A DNA stretch of 7,468 nucleotides. Source: Eubacteriales bacterium (GTDB lineage: Bacteria > Bacillota_A > Clostridia > Christensenellales > Aristaeellaceae). A program made the translations under genes and the position numbers. Where the stretch lies: the NCBI GenBank assembly GCA_028692205.1, contig JAQUXV010000121.1, forward strand, positions 1 through 7,468. Direction: 5' to 3'. Shown piece by piece: positions 1 through 5,526 of the stretch; the stretch's first letter is position 1, and every line of letters begins with the position of its first letter. The notes beneath the pieces were generated by a model that did no database searches, was not told where the DNA came from, and saw only the letters and a list, made by a program, of their open reading frames with translations.

Positions 1-96
1 CGCTACCGGCTCTGGCGGCAGACGGCGGAATAAAAACAGATGCGGGTAAAGCGTTAGCAGCTGCATGCCTGCGAAAAACACCGAAGGTAACACCAT
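1..96 (-). CDS. Possible start of a further minus-strand gene, cut by the left edge
   Basis: An ATG at 96 opens a frame that stays open through 32 codons to the first base of the window. The peptide is hydrophobic, beginning MVLPSVFFAG and continuing with a Leu/Phe-rich stretch, like a signal anchor or first membrane segment. An in-frame TAG lies two codons upstream, so the gene cannot start further out. Only a poor AGG-type ribosome binding site precedes the ATG, and I see no convincing promoter between it and the terminator at 235-276. A second in-frame ATG is at 66. The function cannot be guessed from so little. It may equally be a chance open frame; two plus-strand frames at the edge are also open for 10 to 35 codons. 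Confidence 0.22.
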   Translation of the reverse strand, partial: MVLPSVFFAGMQLLTLYPHLFLFRRLPPEPVA

Positions 97-234
97 GGTA
101 ACCTATGGGCTTGCCGCGGCGGGGTATGGCCGATTCGGCTTCGGCCCCACGCAATCGCGTTGACAATCCTGCTTGCTGGAAACGATAGCCGAGGCGTCCG
201 CATAGCGGTGCAGCCGGGGCACAACAGAAGACGG
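97..234. other. Intergenic stretch with no supported gene
   Basis: Downstream of the operon terminator there is no frame with a ribosome binding site and protein-like composition. A small GC-rich hairpin (128-133 with 141-146) has no U-run and is not a terminator. A perfect plus-strand TTGACA at 160-165 has only a 3-of-6 match to a -10 box 18 bases further on, so I do not call a promoter. Frames crossing this stretch on both strands run through the terminator stem and are judged spurious. Confidence 0.5.
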
Positions 235-276
235 AAAAAAGGCTCCATGCGTCTGCCATTGCAGGCGCATGGAGCC
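235..276 (-). terminator. Rho-independent terminator closing the minus-strand operon
   Basis: On the minus strand a 16-bp stem (261-276 with 241-256) has a single imperfect pair (265 with 252: a C/A mismatch in minus-strand RNA, a G-U wobble in plus-strand RNA) and a 4-base loop at 257-260. It is followed directly by six T residues (240 down to 235), and an AAA precedes the stem. It lies about 90 bases past the stop codon of the 144-residue gene. The U-run on the plus-strand side is only three bases, so termination is expected mainly for minus-strand transcripts. Confidence 0.9.
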
Positions 277-365
277 TTTAAGCGGAAGCTTACTTCAATA
301 CAATTCAAATCAAAGAGCAGCCGGTACGTGTTCTCCGGAACGGCATAGTGGGAAGCGCCGCCGTT

Positions 366-800
366 TTACCGTGGATATTTGGCTTTTTCCTGCCGCAGAG
401 CGGTGCGGAATTTCCAGCCGTTCTCTTTTGCGGTGTTTTTAACGGCTTTGGCGATTTCTCCAAGGTTCAGGTTCAAGTCGACCACCTTTCCTTCGGGGGC
501 GTATTGTACGATCTTCACCTTGCGGAAGATGGTTCCGCCGGACTGGGTAGCGGTTTCAAACCCGCCGCTGAGCGAGACGCCGGCGCTGCTTTCGGTGGTT
601 TTTTGCCACAGGTAAGCGGTTTTCTCGTTCTCATCCAGCCGGATAAAGGCATCGTACCGAAATTTCTTTTTCCCAAGGCTCCAACCGGCGTTCACGAACT
701 CGGTGTGAATTTCCAGATCGGAGGCTTTTTCCTGTGTAAAGGCGATGCCAAGCCGGGCGAATGCCTGCGAGATCTGGGCGAGAAGCTGTTGCCTGTCCAT
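366..800 (-). CDS. Hypothetical protein, 144 residues, soluble and basic
   Basis: I do not recognise this family. The ATG at 800 is preceded by AAAGGAG (809-815) at 8 bases spacing, and the frame ends in TAA. The protein has no signal peptide, membrane helix or cysteine cluster. It begins with a likely amphipathic helix (residues 1-18), then alternating polar and hydrophobic stretches that suggest a beta-rich middle (about 25-110), including YDAFIRLDE and IFRKVKIVQY. It ends with a helical, strongly basic tail (about 114-144: NLGEIAKAVKNTAKENGWKF, then RTALRQEKAKYPR). It is the last gene before the terminator, 57 bases after the membrane-protein gene, and is probably co-transcribed with it. 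A link to the glycan genes rests on position only; it could be an unrelated housekeeping protein. Confidence 0.8.
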   Translation of the reverse strand: MDRQQLLAQISQAFARLGIAFTQEKASDLEIHTEFVNAGWSLGKKKFRYDAFIRLDENEKTAYLWQKTTESSAGVSLSGGFETATQSGGTIFRKVKIVQYAPEGKVVDLNLNLGEIAKAVKNTAKENGWKFRTALRQEKAKYPR

Positions 801-857
801 ACGGCGAACTCCTTTCTGTCGGCCGCAAACGCGGCGTCGGGCCTGCGGGGGTTTATT

Positions 858-1442
858 TTATCGGTGGATTTTCTTTTGAAATTCCAGCTTGATCGCCTGA
901 AAGTGCAGCGCTACGGTCAGCGTGATCAGCGCAAGGCTTACACCGCCCACGACGATCAGCGGCCAGTCCAGACGGCTCCAGCCGACCAGCCCGCAAAAAA
1001 TCGCGATCAGCCCGCCAAGCGTCAGCTCAAACAGGGGCAGAAAATTCCGTTTCTCTTTCTTGAAAAACGCCAGAAAATAGGTTCCGGCAACAATCAGGTC
1101 GGAAAACAGCACGATGGGTACGACAAACCCGCTCCAGTTTCCGCCGAAAACCCCTTCCAGCAGGAACAGATACAGGCATACGGTAATCCCCACGTCTGAA
1201 ATTTTCTTGATGGCGGTGTTTTCCACAAGCGGCTTGTAAAAAATGGTGACCCAAAGCAACACCAGCCCGCCGATAACGGCCAGCGACCAGAGCGTGCCGC
1301 CGGTTAGAAAATTAATCAGCGCGCACAGATATCCCAGCCATACAAACAGCAGCCTCAGCAGTTCCAGCCGGTTGCTGCGCCAAAAGCTGAGAGATGTCTG
1401 AACGGGGTAGATGATGTGAACCTGCATCTGCCGGGCAGCCAT
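858..1442 (-). CDS. DUF6320-like six-helix membrane protein
   Basis: A 194-residue integral membrane protein with about six hydrophobic helices (roughly residues 28-46, 51-69, 82-98, 105-127, 136-155 and 159-180) and short charged loops such as FFKKEKRNF (126-134). From memory it resembles DUF6320 proteins, which often sit beside alcohol-acetyltransferase-like genes in Clostridia, as here (53 bases downstream of one). No catalytic motif is visible; a role as membrane partner or transporter for the acyltransferase is inference. Related proteins that I recall often carry an N-terminal CxxC zinc ribbon, and none is present here. I place the start at the ATG at 1442 because AAAGGAG (1450-1456) precedes it by 7 bases; the longer frame from a GTG at 1493 adds 17 residues without a ribosome binding site. 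The stop is TAA. Confidence 0.8.
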   Translation of the reverse strand: MAARQMQVHIIYPVQTSLSFWRSNRLELLRLLFVWLGYLCALINFLTGGTLWSLAVIGGLVLLWVTIFYKPLVENTAIKKISDVGITVCLYLFLLEGVFGGNWSGFVVPIVLFSDLIVAGTYFLAFFKKEKRNFLPLFELTLGGLIAIFCGLVGWSRLDWPLIVVGGVSLALITLTVALHFQAIKLEFQKKIHR

Positions 1443-1449
1443 AGGCAAG

Positions 1450-1456
1450 CTCCTTT
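1450..1456 (-). promoter_or_regulatory. Ribosome binding site fixing the DUF6320-like start
   Basis: Read on the minus strand this is AAAGGAG, 7 bases before the ATG at 1442. It favours the 194-residue protein over a GTG-initiated form starting at 1493. Confidence 0.8.
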
Positions 1457-1495
1457 CCCAAACCGGCAACACTTCGTCGCCGGGACGCGGCACCG

Positions 1496-2983
1496 TCAGG
1501 CGGTGCCCTCCACATACGGCTCAAGCCCTATGCTTGCCAGCTGATCGAAAAGCGCGTTTTCAAACTCCGGGAATGCCGTCATCTTAATGATGGTCAGCAC
1601 CGCGCGGTCGTCATAGCTACATAGCGAGCAGACTGCGCGGTTCTTCACGGAAGGGCCGAGCACGAAATCGAACTTCTCCACATAATCGCCGAATTCTTCG
1701 GGTAGCGTGATTACGCCAAGGTTCGAAAACGTCGTGGTGAATACGTTGTCGCTCAAATGTCCGTAGATCAGGTAAGCGATCGGCCGCTTGACAATCAGCG
1801 GCACAAACCGAAGCAGCCGCACCAGCTTGCGGGACAGGGTAATGGTGCGCACAAGGCTTTCCCGATCGGCGTTCTGCCGAATCTGTTCGGAAAGCTTCGG
1901 TAAAATCTCCTCCAGCGTGGCGATTTCCGAAGGGTGCAGGCGGATGGAGCAGAACATGCTGAAGTTCCGAAGTGTTTTCGTATCGAAAAACTTGCGCAGG
2001 TTCACAGGCAGCTGTACCTGTATTTTTCGTCCGCCGCCATGGCGCTCGGCGGCTGTTTTCATGGCAAGCATCATGCAGCCGAGCAGCAGCGCGGTAACGG
2101 ACGCGTTTTTCGCCGCGGCGACGCGTTTCAGCTCCGAGACCGGCAGGTTGAAGTGCAGTACGCGCGCCGGCTGCGCGAGGGCCCGCATACCCCGCAGCTG
2201 TACGGCTCTTTTATCGGCAAAACCTTTCAGGGAGGGGCTTTCCTCGACCTGCGCAAAGTGATCCGCCCACTCGCCGGGGTCCGGGGTTTCGTCAATGGGG
2301 AAAATGCCCGGCGCCGGAGGCGCATCAACACCCAGCAGGTGCAGATACTCGGTTAAAAGCGTCCGCAAAAATACCATCGCGCCGGAGCCGTCCGTCAATA
2401 CGTGAAAAAACTCCACGCTGACGCGGTTGTGAAACCATACGACACGGAAAGTTGGGGAACTGATGGCGTTCAGGCGGATAGGGGAACACGGCGGCTTGGT
2501 TTCGGGCCGGATCGCGAAACGGCGCATGGCGCTGTCGATATAATGCCAGAAGAATCCGCATTTGATTGTCGTTGCGAAGTAGGGAAACCGGCGAATGGTA
2601 TAGGTGAGCGCCATTTGCAAAATCTCCGGCTCGACGGCGCTTGTAAGGTAGAAGGACAGGCGGAACATCATCATCCGCTTCAGCCCCATGCTGAGCGGGT
2701 AAACCTTCGCCGCGACATCCAGCGGATACCACGCGGTGCGCTCCCGTAAATAGAAATCCCCAAGGTTTGCGGGGTCCAGCCGCTTCATGGCTTCGGCGAG
2801 CGGCAGACCGTGGTCGGCATACCAACGCAGCGCCCGTACATGATCGTCCATCAACGGCTCGATAAACCGGGGATGAAGGTCGATACGCGCGCGCACATCG
2901 TTAAGATAGGGGACGAGCAATGCTTGCTCGGCAGGGGTAAAAAGCGCCTGCGCTTTACGCATCCATGGGCGAAGCGTAGCCAT
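1496..2983 (-). CDS. Condensation-fold acyltransferase (alcohol acetyltransferase-like) with extra N-terminal domain
   Basis: A 495-residue protein of the CoA-dependent acyltransferase / NRPS-condensation superfamily. Residues 85-495 match the alcohol-acetyltransferase-like branch: WYPLDVAAKVYPLS at 85-98, then the active-site motif FHVLTDG at 193-199 (a variant of HHxxxDG keeping the catalytic His194, with Asp198 and Gly199), and near the C-terminus FSNLGVITLPEEF and a CSLCSYDD stretch. Such enzymes move an acyl group from CoA or a carrier protein to an alcohol or amine; the acceptor here is unknown. Residues 1-84 form an additional, mostly helical domain that I do not recognise. There is no signal peptide. 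The start at 2983 follows an excellent GAAAGGAGG at 5 bases; a GTG at 3085 would add 34 unlikely residues. It lies 147 bases downstream of a glycosyltransferase and 53 upstream of the DUF6320-like gene. Glycan or glycolipid acylation is inferred from these neighbours. Confidence 0.85.
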   Translation of the reverse strand: MATLRPWMRKAQALFTPAEQALLVPYLNDVRARIDLHPRFIEPLMDDHVRALRWYADHGLPLAEAMKRLDPANLGDFYLRERTAWYPLDVAAKVYPLSMGLKRMMMFRLSFYLTSAVEPEILQMALTYTIRRFPYFATTIKCGFFWHYIDSAMRRFAIRPETKPPCSPIRLNAISSPTFRVVWFHNRVSVEFFHVLTDGSGAMVFLRTLLTEYLHLLGVDAPPAPGIFPIDETPDPGEWADHFAQVEESPSLKGFADKRAVQLRGMRALAQPARVLHFNLPVSELKRVAAAKNASVTALLLGCMMLAMKTAAERHGGGRKIQVQLPVNLRKFFDTKTLRNFSMFCSIRLHPSEIATLEEILPKLSEQIRQNADRESLVRTITLSRKLVRLLRFVPLIVKRPIAYLIYGHLSDNVFTTTFSNLGVITLPEEFGDYVEKFDFVLGPSVKNRAVCSLCSYDDRAVLTIIKMTAFPEFENALFDQLASIGLEPYVEGTA

Positions 2984-2988
2984 AGACG

Positions 2989-2997
2989 CCTCCTTTC
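2989..2997 (-). promoter_or_regulatory. Strong ribosome binding site of the acyltransferase gene
   Basis: The minus strand reads GAAAGGAGG, 5 bases before the ATG at 2983. It is the strongest Shine-Dalgarno match in the window. It decides the start, which means the unusual 84-residue N-terminal domain is genuinely translated and is not an over-extended frame. Confidence 0.85.
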
Positions 2998-3130
2998 GCC
3001 GCGCGGGCAAGGGAATGGGGGAAGCAACGTAAAGCGCCGTCTGGTTCGGCTGCCGGTCGCTTCCTCCCCGTAGTGCCAAAATCACCGCAGCTCCCCGGCC
3101 CGGAAGCTGTACTCTGCTGGTTCCGTCGGG

Positions 3131-4150
3131 CTAAAACCGGATTAGCTTTCGCACGAAGCGGTATCCGCCCACCAGTGTTTTTTGCCCCGCTTTGCCCTGT
3201 GGGGACGCCGCGCGGCCCAGCGGATGGCGGCGCAGCCGCAGGTAGAGCGCTTCGTCAAAATCCCGAATGGTTTGCCACATATGGCGGTTGAGCGCCATGC
3301 TTTCCTCCGTGCCCTTGATGAATTGCAGGGCCGAAGTGGTTGCGAGCATCCCGGCGCAGTTGTTGAGCATATAGCCGCACAGGCTTTTCGGCAGCGCCTT
3401 GAGCTGCTTGAGCGTATAGCTTGTCGCCATCAGTTCCGCCATGCGGCTGAGCTGGTCAAGGCGTTTCAGAATATTCTTTTCCGCGATGGATTGATCCGCC
3501 CGCCCGATAAAGTACCCGTAGAGCGGCTCGTTAAGGTAATAAAGCCGTTTTGTATAGGGCAGCGGCTGATAAATATAGAGGTTATCCTCATAGAAGGTGT
3601 GTTTGGGAAGCTCCAGCGGCATCCCCCGCAGCAGGTCGGTGCGGTAGACCAGCGAGTGGATCATGAACTGCTTATGCATGGGAAAGCGGCGTATCTCCTC
3701 CCACGTCAGCGGGCGGCCCGGTTTCATGGCCGCGCGGTAATTGACCGAAAACACGGCTTCCCGATCCGTCTGGTCGTACACGTAATCGTTCACAATCAGG
3801 TCCAGCCGGTTGCCTTCGGCGCTGTAAAGGCGCAGCACGTCCAGCAGTTTCAGGAGCGAATCATGGTCCAGCCGGTCGTCCGAATCCACGACCTTAAAAT
3901 AAATGCCGAGCGCGTTTTTAAGCCCCTGGTTGATTCCCTCGCCGTGCCCGCCGTTGGGCTGATGAATGACCCGCACAATATCGGGGGACTCTTTTGCGTA
4001 GCGATCCGCAATTGCGCCCGTTTCATCGGTGGAACCGTCGTCGATGACGATGATATCCATTTCCGCGCCGCCCGGCAGCAACGAGTTGAGGCAGCGCTCC
4101 ATATAGGCCGCCGAATTGTAGCAGGGCACGGTAACCGTGAGCAATTTCAT
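3131..4150 (-). CDS. Family 2 glycosyltransferase (GT-A fold, soluble or membrane-associated)
   Basis: A 339-residue GT2 enzyme that transfers a sugar from a nucleotide donor. The GT-A domain begins at the first residues (VTVPCYNSAAYMERCLNSLL), with IDDGSTDETG at 36-45 for nucleotide binding, GGHGEGINQGL at 67-77, and the metal-binding DSDD (DxD type) at 89-92. The second half has FYEDNLYIYQPLPY (186-199), which includes the Glu-Asp acceptor or base region, and YGYFIGRADQS (211-221), both typical of a Bacillota GT2 subgroup of about 330 residues. No clear membrane helix is seen; the basic C-terminus (RFVRKLIRF) could bind membrane. The start has AAGGAG (4158-4163) at 7 bases; the stop is TAG. 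It lies 66 bases downstream of UDP-galactopyranose mutase, so a galactofuranosyl donor is plausible but not shown. Confidence 0.92.
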   Translation of the reverse strand: MKLLTVTVPCYNSAAYMERCLNSLLPGGAEMDIIVIDDGSTDETGAIADRYAKESPDIVRVIHQPNGGHGEGINQGLKNALGIYFKVVDSDDRLDHDSLLKLLDVLRLYSAEGNRLDLIVNDYVYDQTDREAVFSVNYRAAMKPGRPLTWEEIRRFPMHKQFMIHSLVYRTDLLRGMPLELPKHTFYEDNLYIYQPLPYTKRLYYLNEPLYGYFIGRADQSIAEKNILKRLDQLSRMAELMATSYTLKQLKALPKSLCGYMLNNCAGMLATTSALQFIKGTEESMALNRHMWQTIRDFDEALYLRLRRHPLGRAASPQGKAGQKTLVGGYRFVRKLIRF

Positions 4151-4180
4151 TGGCTTACTCCTTCTTACCGAATGGATTGC

Positions 4181-4210
4181 AAAAGGCCGTGCGCACCGGC
4201 GGCGCGCGGC
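4181..4210 (-). terminator. Possible weak terminator or attenuator between mutase and glycosyltransferase
   Basis: On the minus strand a 9-bp GC-rich stem (4202-4210 with 4186-4194, one C/A mismatch at 4206/4190) with a 7-base loop is followed after one C by TTTT (4184-4181). It starts 6 bases after the mutase stop codon and ends about 30 bases before the next start. The short U-run and the mismatch suggest partial termination or 3'-end protection of the mutase message, not a full stop. It may be a chance GC-rich hairpin. Confidence 0.35.
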
Positions 4211-4216
4211 GAATGC

Positions 4217-5353
4217 TTATGCTGTCAGTGCTCGGCTTGTCTCCAACGCGCGCGAGACGATAACGTCGATGTTGTAATAACGGTATTCCGCCAAACGCCC
4301 CAGCAGCGTCAGGTTCGGGCAGCGGTCGGCCTGAAGGCGGTAGGCTGCATACCGTTCGGCGCTGGCCTGATCGGGGATGGGGTAATAGGGCGTATCGCCC
4401 TCGCCGCAGGCGCGGGGATACTCGCGCGCGATGGTGGTAACGCCGGGCAGCGTTTGCCCGGTCAGTTTCTTGAATTCGGTGATGCGCGTAAACGCTTCGT
4501 CGACCGTATAGTTTACGACGCCGACCGGCTGGAAGGAGTCGACCGGCAGCGTTTCAAAGGCAAAATCAAGTGTGCGGTAAGGCAGACGCCCCAGCCGGCA
4601 GCCCAACAGCTCGTCCAGCGCGCCGGTATAGACGACGGGTTCGTGGAAAGGCGCGCCGTCCAGCGTGAGGGTATCGCCGTGCAGCGCCATGCGCTTACAG
4701 GCGTCCACACCCAGCTCCACACGGATGCGGGGATGATCCAGCATCCGGGAAAACAGGGCGGTAAAGCCTTGCAAAGGCATACCCTGATACGGGTCCTGAA
4801 AATACCCGTCCTCTTCGCTGATCAGCACGGGAACACGCGCCATCGCGGCGGGATCCAGCGCGTCGGGGGCTTTGCCCCATTGCTTTTGAGTGTAAAAACG
4901 GAAAACATTCTCATATACGTAATCGGCCAGTTCCTTTAACGCCGGCTCCTGCCGCTTGCGCAGCTCCAGTATGCTGATCCGCGCGCCGTACCCGTAGGTA
5001 TCTCTCAACTGCGTTTCCAGCAAAGCGGCCTTCTGCGCGTCAAACGCCATGCGGAGCGCCGTCAGGTTAAAGGGCACCGGCAGCAGCTTGCCGTGTACGT
5101 TGGCCAGCACCCGATGTTCCAGCGGGTACCATTCGGTGAAACGACTTAGAAAATCATAAGCTTCCCTGTCCCGCGTATGGAAAATGTGCGGCCCGTACCG
5201 GTGTACCAGCACGCCCGCGTCGTCCGGCTCGTCAAAGGTATTGCCCGCGACATGCGCCCTGCGCTCCCAAACCGTTACGTCCGCACCGCGTTCGGCCAGC
5301 GCACGCGCGAGCGTGCAGCCTGCGGGGCCGGCCCCGACGATCCAATATCGCAT
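4217..5353 (-). CDS. glf: UDP-galactopyranose mutase
   Basis: A 378-residue cytosolic flavoenzyme that interconverts UDP-galactopyranose and UDP-galactofuranose, the donor for galactofuranose in surface glycans. Length is normal for the family (about 370-390). The FAD-binding GAGPAG starts at residue 7. Diagnostic family motifs follow in order: GNTFDE (37-42), HRYGPHIFHT (51-60), LPVPFNL (91-97), FYTQKQWG (153-160), RVPV (173-176), YFQDPYQGMP (184-193), TRITEFKKLTGQ (289-300), EYP (311-313) and GRLAEYRYYNID (352-363). By remembered alignment, R173 and R290 correspond to the two catalytic arginines that grip the UDP-sugar phosphates. The Arg that usually ends the PVR loop motif is Leu177 here. 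The start at 5353 has AAAGGGA (5361-5367) at 7 bases; an upstream GTG at 5383 would add ten residues before the Rossmann strand and is less likely. The stop is TAA. Confidence 0.97.
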   Translation of the reverse strand: MRYWIVGAGPAGCTLARALAERGADVTVWERRAHVAGNTFDEPDDAGVLVHRYGPHIFHTRDREAYDFLSRFTEWYPLEHRVLANVHGKLLPVPFNLTALRMAFDAQKAALLETQLRDTYGYGARISILELRKRQEPALKELADYVYENVFRFYTQKQWGKAPDALDPAAMARVPVLISEEDGYFQDPYQGMPLQGFTALFSRMLDHPRIRVELGVDACKRMALHGDTLTLDGAPFHEPVVYTGALDELLGCRLGRLPYRTLDFAFETLPVDSFQPVGVVNYTVDEAFTRITEFKKLTGQTLPGVTTIAREYPRACGEGDTPYYPIPDQASAERYAAYRLQADRCPNLTLLGRLAEYRYYNIDVIVSRALETSRALTA

Positions 5354-5526
5354 GGTCTCGTCCCTTTCCCTATGCAAAATCACGGCCGGTTCAACGCGTT
5401 GGCATGTAAATGCGCCGGGCGGAGGAAAAGGCCGGGGGCTATAGCCGAAACGCGGTTATAAGACTGCGCTTCGGCAGACAGCGGTGATAAACCGTCGGGG
5501 AGAAATACCGTAAGGAACAGGCCGCC
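5354..5526. other. 173-base intergenic leader between membrane glycosyltransferase and glf
   Basis: This is the longest gap inside the operon. I see no gene, no U-run terminator and no well-spaced sigma-A promoter on the minus strand; TATAAC (from 5461 downwards) and TATAGC lack a matching -35 box. It includes a perfect 10-base palindrome GGCTATAGCC (5437-5446) and a small CGGT/ACCG hairpin (5482-5494). A protein-binding or leader role is possible but unproven. Confidence 0.4.

Noticed and set aside
160..188. Plus-strand promoter with perfect TTGACA
   Set aside because: At 16-18 bases spacing the best -10 candidate is GATAGC, 3 of 6 matches, and no plus-strand gene follows.
160..348. Plus-strand 62-codon frame and the minus-strand frame at 54-308
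   Set aside because: Both run through the stem of the operon terminator and lack ribosome binding sites.
822..835. GCCGC/GCGGC hairpin before the 144-residue gene
   Set aside because: The 5-bp stem has no U-run; it is too small to call a terminator or riboswitch.
348..1199. 283-codon plus-strand open frame
   Set aside because: It is antisense to the 144-residue protein and the DUF6320-like gene, has no good ribosome binding site and low-complexity charged composition; the minus-strand genes have clean starts and coherent membrane helices.
3090..3107. Short GC-rich inverted repeat in the gap before the acyltransferase gene
   Set aside because: The stem is only 6 bp with a wobble, and there is no U-run or nearby promoter element.
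3182..4939. 585-codon plus-strand open frame antisense to the second glycosyltransferase and glf
   Set aside because: It spans two well-supported minus-strand genes and the gap between them, its translation is rich in Arg, Gln, His and Ala with no recognisable motif, and long antisense frames are expected with high GC at third codon positions.
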